Shown one piece after another: positions 1 to 7,423 of a stretch of DNA of 7,802 nucleotides. A program made the translations under genes and the position numbers. Every line of letters begins with the position of its first letter. The stretch's first letter is position 1. The DNA is from Prevotella sp. UBA2739. GTDB lineage: Bacteria > Bacteroidota > Bacteroidia > Bacteroidales > Bacteroidaceae. Below the pieces are notes generated by a model. The model was given only the letters and a program-made list of their open reading frames with translations. It had not been told where the DNA came from and did no database searches. The stretch is taken from positions 1-7,802 of the forward strand of contig DEJV01000030.1 of the NCBI GenBank assembly GCA_002353525.1, read 5' to 3'.

Positions 1-845
1 GTACCTACCAAGACATCAAGATAGCAGGGATTCTTCACCTGATCGCCGCATACGGCAATCGTACGCGTGAGGTTCACTTTGCCGGTATTGAACAGCCGAC
101 CAAAGAAAATCACAGCCGACGGGTCAACGGTCCATACCACTTCACCCTTGTTGACGGGATCAAGATGGTTCACCTGAACACCGACGTTACCGGCAGGACA
201 CTTACCGTCGAAAACCGTGACTTCCACATCCTTAGCATTCACAAGCGCATCGGCAGTCTGCTTCGCTCCGATTCCAAGATAAGTCTTGGCCATCTTCGAC
301 AGCGCGGTAAGACCCGTCTGGAAATCCTTTTCGCTACCCTGAAGTTCCACTTCAAAATCCGCAGCTAAAGGCTTGTCTCTCAAAGCACTTACAAAAATAG
401 CCTTTGGCTTGGATTCAGGTGTTGTGCTAACGGCATACGGCAACTGGTCAATGTAGCCAAACAAGCCTGCTTCGAGCAACGCCTTGCAGACTTCCTCTCC
501 ACTGAGAGTGGCCACATCCTTCTTGCCATAATCGGTAAATTTCTGCTCTGCGTCGGCTTTAATCTTTACGCAAAGCACCTTCCTGCGCTCACCCCGAAGC
601 ACTTCGGTGACTTGTCCGCTGACGGGTGAGGCAAACTTCACATCGGGACATTGCTTGTTCACAAACAAGGTATCCCCGGCTTTGACAACGTCTCCCTCCT
701 TGACGACCACTTTGGGAATCATTCCGACAAACGCATCCGGCGTGAGTGCATACACTTCACTAGCCTTCAGCACCGTCTTTTCTCCAGCGGCCTTGCCTTT
801 GAGGTTAATGTCTAAGCCCTTACGTAACTTAATAACATTTGCCAT
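1..845 (-). CDS. nqrA: Na+-translocating NADH:quinone reductase subunit A, N-terminal part (runs off left edge)
   Basis: I translated the minus strand from the ATG at 845-843; the frame stays open to the left edge, giving about 281 residues. The family is usually around 450 residues, so the C-terminal third is missing only because the window ends. The protein begins MANVIKLRKGLDINLKGKA, typical of NqrA. Residues about 43-95 form a biotinyl/lipoyl-like barrel (VVVKEGDVVKAGDTLFV followed by FASPVSGQVTEVLRGERRKV). Farther on, near residues 216-236, is the family's GNVGVQVNHLDPVNKGEVVW segment. There is no signal peptide or membrane helix, as expected for the cytoplasmic NqrA. In known systems NqrA is part of the NqrABCDEF complex, which oxidises NADH, reduces quinone and pumps Na+. 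The other nqr genes would lie outside, to the left. A putative promoter is at 886-919. An ATG at 850-848 is out of frame, which supports the start at 845. I see no frameshift. Confidence 0.95.
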   Translation of the reverse strand, partial: MANVIKLRKGLDINLKGKAAGEKTVLKASEVYALTPDAFVGMIPKVVVKEGDVVKAGDTLFVNKQCPDVKFASPVSGQVTEVLRGERRKVLCVKIKADAEQKFTDYGKKDVATLSGEEVCKALLEAGLFGYIDQLPYAVSTTPESKPKAIFVSALRDKPLAADFEVELQGSEKDFQTGLTALSKMAKTYLGIGAKQTADALVNAKDVEVTVFDGKCPAGNVGVQVNHLDPVNKGEVVWTVDPSAVIFFGRLFNTGKVNLTRTIAVCGDQVKNPCYLDVLVG

Positions 846-885
846 AACATTGTATAAAAAGAGATAATATTCATGAATAGTGGCA

Positions 886-919
886 CAAAGATAGACAAAA
901 TTTTCACATTTCGGGCAAA
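886..919 (-). promoter_or_regulatory. Putative Bacteroidota-type promoter of nqrA
   Basis: Read on the minus strand, TATCTTTG (plus-strand positions 893-886) matches the Bacteroidota -7 box TAnnTTTG. A TTTG at 919-916 could be the -33 element. The spacer is 22 bp, slightly longer than the usual ~19-20 bp. A transcript would start near 880 and leave a leader of about 35 nt before the nqrA ATG, with no clear Shine-Dalgarno sequence, as is normal in this phylum. Confidence 0.6.
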
Positions 920-957
920 AAAAATCCAAAAACTTCTTTTTTGTTGATGAATTAGCG

Positions 958-965
958 TAACTTTG
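958..965 (+). promoter_or_regulatory. Putative -7 box immediately before the tamB-like gene
   Basis: TAACTTTG fits the Bacteroidota -7 consensus TAnnTTTG exactly. It ends only four bases before the GTG start codon at 970, so transcription would begin at or within a few bases of the start codon. A T-rich tract with TTTG lies at 937-943, but its spacer of about 14 bp is too short for a good -33 element, so only the -7 half is well supported. Confidence 0.5.
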
Positions 966-969
966 CAAA

Positions 970-3900
970 GTGAAGAAAGCAAAACACCTCATCAGCGGAA
1001 TTGTATGGGCCCTTATAGGTCTGTACATTTTACTTATTATACTGCTTCATATTCCTGCATTTCAGGGGTATATGGGGAAAAAGGCCAGTGAGATGCTTTC
1101 TGACAAATTCGGCACCGAGGTCACCGTTGGCCGCATCAACTTCGTAATTCCCAACCGTATCATCGTGGACGATGTCTATATGAAAGATCAAAGCGGAAAG
1201 GAAATGATTCGCGCCTCACGTGCATCAACCAAAATCGACCTCATACCGCTTTTCAACGGAAAAATATCCATTTCATCGGCTCAATTGTTCGGACTTCAAG
1301 GCACTTTTTACAAACAAGATGCACACTCCCAGCCCAACTTCCAGTTTGCGTTGGATTCCCTTGCTTCCAAAGACACTACACGCCACACACCACTCGACCT
1401 GCGTATAGGAACCGTCGTCGTGCGTCACAGCGGATTCACCTACGACCGGCTGGACATGCCAAGGACAAACGGGAAGTTTAACACCAACCATCTCAACGTG
1501 AAGAACATCAGCACCCATCTGCTGTTGCCACGACTCACCGACAATGGCCTGGAAGCCACCCTGAAACGTCTTTCGCTGGAAGAAGCTTCCGGACTAACGC
1601 TGAAGGACCTCTCGTTCAAGCTCAAGGCTGACAAGAAACGCACGACCCTCACGCAGCTTCGGGCCATGCTGCCACAGACCAGACTGATCATCGACTCTAT
1701 AGGTGCATCCTATGAAATGAATAACGGCAAGATAGAAATGGCCACGCTCCAGTATGCCGGACGCATCAGCGAATCAAAGATCACACCAGCCGACCTCGCA
1801 TTTCTGGACCGACAGTTAAGTACATTCGGGCATCCCCTGCAACTCAAGAGCAGTTTCTCAGGCACAAGCAACATGCTACAGCTGCATCAAGTCAACATTG
1901 AATCGGATGAAGGAGAACTGAAGCTCGATGCCAGTGGCAGCCTATCCGCCAACAAACGCTGGTTTGCCAATATCAACCAACTGCAGCTCAGTGCCCATAC
2001 CATAGAATTCCTGGAGCGCAACCTGCAGGTAAAGAATATCCAGATGCCCAAAGAACTGGTGCGTCTGGGCAGCATCGCCTTCCGTGGTGAGGCTGGAGGT
2101 GCCGACAAAGATTTATCCATGAAAGGCATCCTCGACACCGATGCCGGCAATGCCAACCTCGGACTGGGGCTTCATCAGAACCGGTTCACAGCACGTATTG
2201 AGACCGAAGGAATCAATCTGCAGCGTATTCTTGACGACAAGAAGTTCGGCCAGCTGGCTTCACGAATCGACATTGACGGTGACACAAGCCTGAAAAATAT
2301 CAAGGCTGTGGGTAACGTCTCGCGTTTCGACTATAACGGATATAGTTACCGCAATCTCGATATTGACGGCGACCTGCAAGGTTCACTTTTCAACGGGCAC
2401 CTGTCAATCGACGATCCTCATGCACAGATTAATCTTGACGGCGACTTCGACATTTCTGCTCAAAGCCCCAAGGCCAAGTTTGTGGCTAAAGTGAGAAATC
2501 TGGTCCCAGGCGCATTGAAACTGACCGACCGTTTCGGTGACGCGCGTTTTGCCATGAATGTCGATGCCGACATAGCAGGCAAATCACTCTCCACTGCCAT
2601 TGGGGCTGTCAACATCACAGACTTCGAGATGCATTCACAACAACACGACTATCATCTCGATCACCTTTTTCTTAACGCAGAGCAGACAGTCGAAGGCCAT
2701 ACCATTCATCTGCAAAGCGACTTCGCCGAGGCCGACATCACGGGGGACGATTACTTCAGCCAGGCCTCCGTCGATGCCACCCTGCTGAAAAGTGACTGGC
2801 TCAACGTATTCTTCGGAATACCCGTTGACATCAATAAGCCCGTGAAACTCTCCGCCAGCACAGACAAGAAGTCAAACAAAATGGCCCTGAAGGCCAAACT
2901 GCCCAATTTCAGCCTGAACGGAATCCTGATGGACTATACGGTCGATGCAAGGCAGGAAGACGGAAAGATCATGACCCTTATCACTTGGGACGACCGTAAG
3001 GCGAAGCCGTTCAAGGGCACACTCAACTGCACCACCGAACTCTTCAAAACCCCGAATGGCAAACAGGCCATCCACACGGTCGTACACGAATCAGACATCC
3101 TTGTCAACGATACGTTGTGGCACATTCGACCGAGCGATATCGTATATACCGACAAGCACCTCACGGTGGACTATTTTTCAATCGACCACAACAACCAGCA
3201 CCTCACGGTCTATGGACTGGCTACTCCCAACAAAGAAGATAGCCTGACTGTGGACTTGCAGGACATCGACGTGAAATACATCCTCGACCTGCTTAACTTC
3301 CATGTGGTTGACTTCTCAGGAAAAGCTTCCGGCAAAGCCTATCTCAGTTCGGTATTCGACAAACTGACGGCGCATGCAAGCCTGAGTGTCGATGACTTCC
3401 GCTTCCAGAACGGAAGGATGGGCACACTCAATGTCAATGCGAACTACGGCAAGCAAGACAACCAGATAGATATTTCGGCCTATGCCGAAGATGATATCGG
3501 AAAGACACTCATCAACGGTTACGTGTCGATAGCCCGTAACTATCTTGACCTCGACATCAAGGCCGAAAAGACACGCCTTGAATTCGTGGAGGATTTCTGT
3601 AGTTCGTTTATGCGCAACACCGACCTTCGTGGCGATGGTAACGTCAGGCTGGCCGGATTCCTGAGTGGCGAAAACAGTATCAATCTATCAGGTAGCCTTA
3701 TCGCGAACGGAAAGATGGACATAACTCCGCTCAATACCCGATACACGCTTCACGACTGTAAGGTGCGCATGGTGCCCAATGAAATCTATTTTGAACAAGA
3801 CACCATCACCGACCGCGACGGACATATCGGAATCGTGAACGGAGCCATCCACCACGACGAACTGACCAACCTGACCTTCGACTTCGATGTGAATGCCCAG

Positions 3901-5181
3901 AACCTGTTGGCTTATGACTTTCACGACTATGGAGATGCTACATTCTTCGGAACCATATACGGCACAGGTAACTGTCAGATCAAAGGTCGCCAGGGACGCA
4001 TTGACTTCGACGTGAATGCCACGCCTAATCGCGGGTCGTTCATAGAATACAATGCAGCCAGTCCTGATGCCATTTCAGACCAGGGTTTCATTGAATGGCG
4101 CGATGTGACTGATGGAATACAAAATGATTTTACACAACGGCTTGACTCTGCGCTCAATCACCATCAGCCGAAACATGCCCAGATCCCTACCGACATACAC
4201 ATGAACTTCCTGTTCAACACCAGGCCGGAAGACTTCACGCTTCGCCTGCTGATGGACAAGCAAAGTGGCGACTACATCGCGCTCAACGGCTCAGGCAGCC
4301 TCAGGGCCTCCTATTATAATAAAGGTGTATTCGAGATGTATGGCAACTACCTCATAGACCATGGCATCTATAAACTCACCATCCAAAACGTCATTAAGAA
4401 AGATTTCCAGTTTCAGCCCGGCTCTACCATAGTATTCGGTGGAGATCCGTACAACTCTGCCTTGAACATGAAAGCTCAATACACGGTGACGGGTGTGCCA
4501 CTATCAGACTTGGAAATCGGAAACTCCTTTAAAAACAATAATGTACGTGTGGACTGCATGATGAACATCACCGGCACACCGGAGTCTCCACATGTGGAGT
4601 TCGACCTCGATCTCCCCACCCTCGGCACGGACATGAAGCAGATGATACGCTCACTCATCAACAGCGAAGAGGAAATGAATCAGCAAGTGATCTACCTGCT
4701 GGCCATCGGGCGATTCTACAACCAGCGTGACACACGTTCCAATGAGCAGCAGAGCCAAACCTCACTGGCTATGCAGTCGCTACTCTCTGGAACGGTAAGT
4801 CAGCAAATCAACAACATACTCTCCTCACTGACCAACAACAGCAACTGGAACTTCGGAGCCAATATCTCCACAGGTGATGAAGGATTCTATAACGCAGAAT
4901 ATGAAGGTATCCTTTCAGGACGCCTGCTCAACAATCGTCTGCTCATCAATGGCCAGTTCGGTTATCGCGACAATGCCAACACCGAAAACTCATCATTCAT
5001 TGGAGACTTCGACATCCGCTACTTACTTTTCCCCAACGGCAACCTAGCCGTACGCGTCTATAACCAGACCAACGACCGCTATTTCACGCGCAACTCACTT
5101 AACACCCAGGGTATCGGAGTGATTCTGAAACGTGACTTCAACGGCCTGAAAGACCTGTTCGGTTCAGGACGGAAAAAGTAA
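970..5181 (+). CDS. tamB: TamB-family translocation/assembly module protein (AsmA-like, DUF490 C-terminus)
   Basis: A 1403-residue protein. Residues about 9-31 are one hydrophobic helix (from LISGIVWALIGLYILLIILL), followed by a very long periplasmic part made almost wholly of short beta-strand patterns, as in AsmA/TamB bridge proteins. Residues 35-120 carry the AsmA-like N-terminal part, including an EVTVGRINF segment. The C-terminal DUF490/TamB domain covers roughly residues 1000-1380: GSGSLRASY near 1107, QPGSTIVFGGDPYNSALNM near 1149, an ITGTPESPHVEFDLDLP segment near 1200, QQVIYLLAIGRFY near 1239 and a strand-rich end. Known TamB proteins span the periplasm, working with a BamA-like partner (TamA) or moving phospholipids between membranes; the exact role in Bacteroidota is less certain. 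The length is within the long Bacteroidota range. An in-frame TAA at 958-960 precedes the GTG at 970, and the next in-frame ATG (codon 35) would remove the membrane anchor, so GTG is preferred. No tamA-like gene lies alongside. It converges with the GldB-like gene. Confidence 0.9.
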   Translation: MKKAKHLISGIVWALIGLYILLIILLHIPAFQGYMGKKASEMLSDKFGTEVTVGRINFVIPNRIIVDDVYMKDQSGKEMIRASRASTKIDLIPLFNGKISISSAQLFGLQGTFYKQDAHSQPNFQFALDSLASKDTTRHTPLDLRIGTVVVRHSGFTYDRLDMPRTNGKFNTNHLNVKNISTHLLLPRLTDNGLEATLKRLSLEEASGLTLKDLSFKLKADKKRTTLTQLRAMLPQTRLIIDSIGASYEMNNGKIEMATLQYAGRISESKITPADLAFLDRQLSTFGHPLQLKSSFSGTSNMLQLHQVNIESDEGELKLDASGSLSANKRWFANINQLQLSAHTIEFLERNLQVKNIQMPKELVRLGSIAFRGEAGGADKDLSMKGILDTDAGNANLGLGLHQNRFTARIETEGINLQRILDDKKFGQLASRIDIDGDTSLKNIKAVGNVSRFDYNGYSYRNLDIDGDLQGSLFNGHLSIDDPHAQINLDGDFDISAQSPKAKFVAKVRNLVPGALKLTDRFGDARFAMNVDADIAGKSLSTAIGAVNITDFEMHSQQHDYHLDHLFLNAEQTVEGHTIHLQSDFAEADITGDDYFSQASVDATLLKSDWLNVFFGIPVDINKPVKLSASTDKKSNKMALKAKLPNFSLNGILMDYTVDARQEDGKIMTLITWDDRKAKPFKGTLNCTTELFKTPNGKQAIHTVVHESDILVNDTLWHIRPSDIVYTDKHLTVDYFSIDHNNQHLTVYGLATPNKEDSLTVDLQDIDVKYILDLLNFHVVDFSGKASGKAYLSSVFDKLTAHASLSVDDFRFQNGRMGTLNVNANYGKQDNQIDISAYAEDDIGKTLINGYVSIARNYLDLDIKAEKTRLEFVEDFCSSFMRNTDLRGDGNVRLAGFLSGENSINLSGSLIANGKMDITPLNTRYTLHDCKVRMVPNEIYFEQDTITDRDGHIGIVNGAIHHDELTNLTFDFDVNAQNLLAYDFHDYGDATFFGTIYGTGNCQIKGRQGRIDFDVNATPNRGSFIEYNAASPDAISDQGFIEWRDVTDGIQNDFTQRLDSALNHHQPKHAQIPTDIHMNFLFNTRPEDFTLRLLMDKQSGDYIALNGSGSLRASYYNKGVFEMYGNYLIDHGIYKLTIQNVIKKDFQFQPGSTIVFGGDPYNSALNMKAQYTVTGVPLSDLEIGNSFKNNNVRVDCMMNITGTPESPHVEFDLDLPTLGTDMKQMIRSLINSEEEMNQQVIYLLAIGRFYNQRDTRSNEQQSQTSLAMQSLLSGTVSQQINNILSSLTNNSNWNFGANISTGDEGFYNAEYEGILSGRLLNNRLLINGQFGYRDNANTENSSFIGDFDIRYLLFPNGNLAVRVYNQTNDRYFTRNSLNTQGIGVILKRDFNGLKDLFGSGRKK

Positions 5182-5205
5182 TCATCTGCAGTATGAATTA
5201 GGATT

Positions 5206-5991
5206 CTACACATCTGCCTCCAGCAACTGCTGGATGGTGTAGCCGTGCTTTTTCTGGTATTTGTCCACGTCGTTGATGAACTTCATCTTGAAGAACTGAT
5301 TGCCCATCACGCGATTGCAAACCCACATCATCTTACCCATGTGGAAATCGCGTTCCCGCTGTGACCTGCTATCAAAATTTTGCAAAGGATACTGACTAAG
5401 AAGATAGAACACCATACAATCAGGCACGATATTATTCCGATTCATCGACTGGCGCTGTGCTGACGAATAATGCTTCTTATAAAGCGGATAGCCAGACCCC
5501 ATATACTTGTCAAGTGAAATTCCGATAATGTCGTTACCGACGATGATGCTCTCGTCAAGGGCCCCTATTTGAGTATAAAAGCGGGGAATGACCAAAGTGG
5601 GGACTTCCTTCTGGAGTTTGCTGAAACAATTGTTTAACTGTTCGTTCAGATCGTCAATATTGGCAAATTCAGCTTGCACGTCACTGATCAGTACCTGCAA
5701 CGTACTGTCCTGGAAGAAAGAAAGGAATTTCCTGTTAATGTTGGGATCATCCATCGCACCGATGCGTAGCACATTCTCAATAAGCGCCCGCGTTTCCATG
5801 GGATAGTCGGTCTCCATCTGCTGAAGTGCCGAGAAGTCTCCGGTCGTGAGATAACGGCTTTCCAAACGGTCGTAGCGTTCTATCTCAACAGAAGTTTCCT
5901 CCGTGTTGAAGAAATCAATGGGCCGCAACTTGAAATCACATGAAGTAAGCAGCACCGTAATTAAATAAAGTACGGCTACAATCCTTTTCAA
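5206..5991 (-). CDS. gldB: GldB-like lipoprotein
   Basis: A 261-residue protein with a lipoprotein signal: a positively charged start (MKR), a hydrophobic core, and the lipobox LLTSC with the lipidated cysteine at residue 18, so it should be membrane-anchored and face the periplasm or surface. The segment at about 153-171, NDIIGISLDKYMGSGYPLY, and the later RNNIVPDCMVFYLLSQYPL (185-202) look like the conserved core of gliding-motility lipoprotein GldB. In gliding Flavobacterium, GldB is needed for motility; Bacteroidales that do not glide still carry homologues of unknown job. From memory, the flavobacterial protein is longer, near 320 residues. The start codon is TTG (5991-5989). A TAA lies three codons upstream in frame, and the first in-frame ATG (codon 59) would remove the lipobox, so TTG is the sensible start. 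It has its own promoter at 6018-6049 and no gld neighbours in the window. The symbol reflects family resemblance, not proven function. Confidence 0.8.
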   Translation of the reverse strand: MKRIVAVLYLITVLLTSCDFKLRPIDFFNTEETSVEIERYDRLESRYLTTGDFSALQQMETDYPMETRALIENVLRIGAMDDPNINRKFLSFFQDSTLQVLISDVQAEFANIDDLNEQLNNCFSKLQKEVPTLVIPRFYTQIGALDESIIVGNDIIGISLDKYMGSGYPLYKKHYSSAQRQSMNRNNIVPDCMVFYLLSQYPLQNFDSRSQRERDFHMGKMMWVCNRVMGNQFFKMKFINDVDKYQKKHGYTIQQLLEADV

Positions 5992-5999
5992 AAGTTTTT

Positions 6000-6010
6000 A
6001 AAGTTTAAAT
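6000..6010 (+). repeat. Upstream copy of 11-bp repeat AAAGTTTAAAT
   Basis: AAAGTTTAAAT occurs here and again at 6061-6071, 61 bp apart, in the same orientation. This copy lies at or just after the expected transcription start of the GldB-like gene. The second copy forms half of a palindrome. The region is very AT-rich, so chance is a real alternative. Confidence 0.4.
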
Positions 6011-6017
6011 TCGGGTT

Positions 6018-6049
6018 CAAAATTACTAAAAAATATTTTATTATGCAAA
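6018..6049 (-). promoter_or_regulatory. Putative promoter of the GldB-like gene
   Basis: On the minus strand, TTTG (6049-6046) is followed after 20 bp by TAATTTTG (6025-6018). This is a good match to the Bacteroidota -33/-7 arrangement and the best-spaced minus-strand promoter in the window. Transcription would start near 6011, giving a leader of about 20 nt before the TTG start at 5991. Confidence 0.65.
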
Positions 6050-6060
6050 TTTTAAGATAA

Positions 6061-6078
6061 AAAGTTTAAATAAACTTT
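6061..6078. promoter_or_regulatory. 18-bp palindrome, possible operator
   Basis: AAAGTTTA-AA-TAAACTTT is a perfect inverted repeat with 8-bp arms and a 2-bp centre. It sits between the two divergent promoters, about 30 bp upstream of the -7 box of the DUF4861 gene and 12 bp upstream of the -33 element of the GldB-like gene. That is a suitable place for a dimeric regulator to bind. No T-run or GC-rich stem suggests a terminator. Its AT-richness lowers its significance. Confidence 0.4.
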
Positions 6079-6108
6079 AGAAATAAGGCTATTTAGGCGT
6101 AACACGAT

Positions 6109-6116
6109 TAAATTTG
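6109..6116 (+). promoter_or_regulatory. Putative -7 box of the DUF4861 gene
   Basis: TAAATTTG matches TAnnTTTG. I see no convincing TTTG at the matching -33 position, where the sequence reads AAGGCTATTTAGG, so this promoter may depend on an activator or be weak. Transcription would start near 6122, giving a leader of about 24 nt that is A-rich, as is common before Bacteroidota start codons. Confidence 0.5.
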
Positions 6117-6145
6117 CATTAAGAAACAAGTCAAAATAAACAAAT

Positions 6146-7375
6146 ATGAAAAGAACTATCTTATGCTTGCTGGCGGCCGTTTCGATGATGGCCAACGCGG
6201 AACAGACTTTCAAAGTTACAGTGGAGAACCCCACCAAAGATGCCAGGACGGATGCGCCTGTGGTGATTCAGTTAGCCGATATGGGTATCGATGTACGCTC
6301 TGCCTTGGTGACTGAAGATGGAAAAGAAATTACCTGTCAGCTCGATGACCTCAACGGCGACAAGCGTTTCGATGAACTATGTTTCACAACCAACCTTGGC
6401 AAACGCGAGAAGAAAACATTCGAAGTGACGCTCTCTGATCAGGGCAAGCCCCGCCAGTATGAGTCCCGTGTATTCATTGAGATGGTGCTGCGCAACTATC
6501 AGGTGAAGGAGAAAAACAAGCATGATTTCTATATTTCCGAACTGACTGCCGACCGCGGTGTGGACACCTATCGCATCCAGCATCATCACGGCATAGCCTT
6601 CGAAAGCGAACTCACTGCCTACCGCATCTATTTCGACAAGCGACAGTCACCCGACCTTTACGGCAAGCGCGAGAAACGCCTGGAACTCCTTGAGACTCAG
6701 TTCTATCCCTCTGACGAGCAGCTGGCCCGTGGCTATGGTGACGACGTGCTATGGTGTGGGCAAACATTTGCCTTGGGAGCTTTCCGCGGATGGGACGGCC
6801 AAAAGTCTGTCACGCTCGATGATGTGGAGCGTCTGTCGCAGCGCATCATTGCCCGTGGTCCCGTGCGTGTGATTGCAGAGATGGTTTGTGATGATTGGAA
6901 CGCCCCCACATCCACGCCCAATGCGAAGCCCATCACCCTGCGTCAGCGTTTCACCCAATGGGCAGGCCACCGCGACGTTGAGGTAGAGGAAAAATTCTCA
7001 CGTCCCGTAGGAGACTATGAGTTCTCTACAGGTATCATCAACGTAAAAGGCTCAGAAGAATTCACCGATAAGAAAGGCCTTCGTGGATGTTGGGGAACCG
7101 ACTACACCGTAAGCGGCAAGGACACACTCACTCATGTCAAAGAAACCGTCGGACTGGGCATCTGCATTCCCAAGCAGCATATCCGCCAGGAGCTTAAAGC
7201 CGACAAAGACAACTACGGTTTCGTCGTTGCCACTCCCACCGACTGCCTTCGCTATGCCATCACTTTCACCAGCGACAAAGAGACCTTCGGATACCATTCT
7301 GCCAAAGACTGGTTTGAGGCGCTGAAAGCATGGAAACGCGAATTGGAGCCAGTACGCGTAAATATCCAAAAATAA
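6146..7375 (+). CDS. Exported DUF4861-family protein, probably linked to polysaccharide use
   Basis: A 409-residue protein with a clear signal peptide (MKRTILCLLAAVSMMANA, cleavage likely after residue 18 at ANA-EQ), so it should be periplasmic or secreted. The mature part matches my memory of the DUF4861 family: an N-terminal strand-rich part with DDLNGDKRFDELCF (67-80), then RIQHHHGIAFESELTAYRIY (143-162), DLYGKREKRLELLETQFYPS (170-189), GYGDDVLWCGQTFALGAFRG (196-215) and GCWGTDYTV near 314-322. The family is often seen beside pectin- or other uronic-acid-degrading enzymes in Bacteroidota, but its biochemical role is not established as far as I know. The HHH cluster at 146-148 and nearby acidic residues could bind a metal or sugar; this is inference. 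No SusC/SusD, lyase or glycoside hydrolase gene is visible alongside. The ATG at 6146 directly precedes the signal peptide and follows a -7 box at 6109. No terminator hairpin is evident after the stop. Confidence 0.85.
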   Translation: MKRTILCLLAAVSMMANAEQTFKVTVENPTKDARTDAPVVIQLADMGIDVRSALVTEDGKEITCQLDDLNGDKRFDELCFTTNLGKREKKTFEVTLSDQGKPRQYESRVFIEMVLRNYQVKEKNKHDFYISELTADRGVDTYRIQHHHGIAFESELTAYRIYFDKRQSPDLYGKREKRLELLETQFYPSDEQLARGYGDDVLWCGQTFALGAFRGWDGQKSVTLDDVERLSQRIIARGPVRVIAEMVCDDWNAPTSTPNAKPITLRQRFTQWAGHRDVEVEEKFSRPVGDYEFSTGIINVKGSEEFTDKKGLRGCWGTDYTVSGKDTLTHVKETVGLGICIPKQHIRQELKADKDNYGFVVATPTDCLRYAITFTSDKETFGYHSAKDWFEALKAWKRELEPVRVNIQK

Positions 7376-7389
7376 ATTCGGCAAGATAC

Positions 7390-7420
7390 TTGGAAGTTAC
7401 ATAAAAACTTTGTATCTTTG
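7390..7420 (+). promoter_or_regulatory. Putative promoter of the structured RNA / riboflavin synthase leader
   Basis: TATCTTTG at 7413-7420 is a perfect TAnnTTTG -7 box. A TTG at 7390-7392, preceded by C, gives a partial -33 element with a 20-bp spacer. Transcription would begin near 7424-7426, at the 5' edge of the structured region. This promoter lies only 15-45 bp after the stop of the DUF4861 gene, so the downstream RNA has its own start. Confidence 0.65.
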
Positions 7421-7423
7421 CAC

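Noticed and set aside
165..867. Short plus-strand open frames at 165-368 and 607-867
   Set aside because: They lie antisense to nqrA, whose minus-strand translation is strongly conserved in family features.
1220..4661. Many short open frames on both strands inside the tamB-like gene
   Set aside because: All are shadows of one continuous 1403-codon frame with a coherent TamB protein.
5182..5205. Bidirectional terminator between the convergent tamB-like and gldB-like genes
   Set aside because: The 24-bp gap holds no inverted repeat with a T-run. The CATCTGC copies at 5183-5189 and 5211-5217 are direct, not inverted, and CTGCAG is just a 6-bp palindrome.
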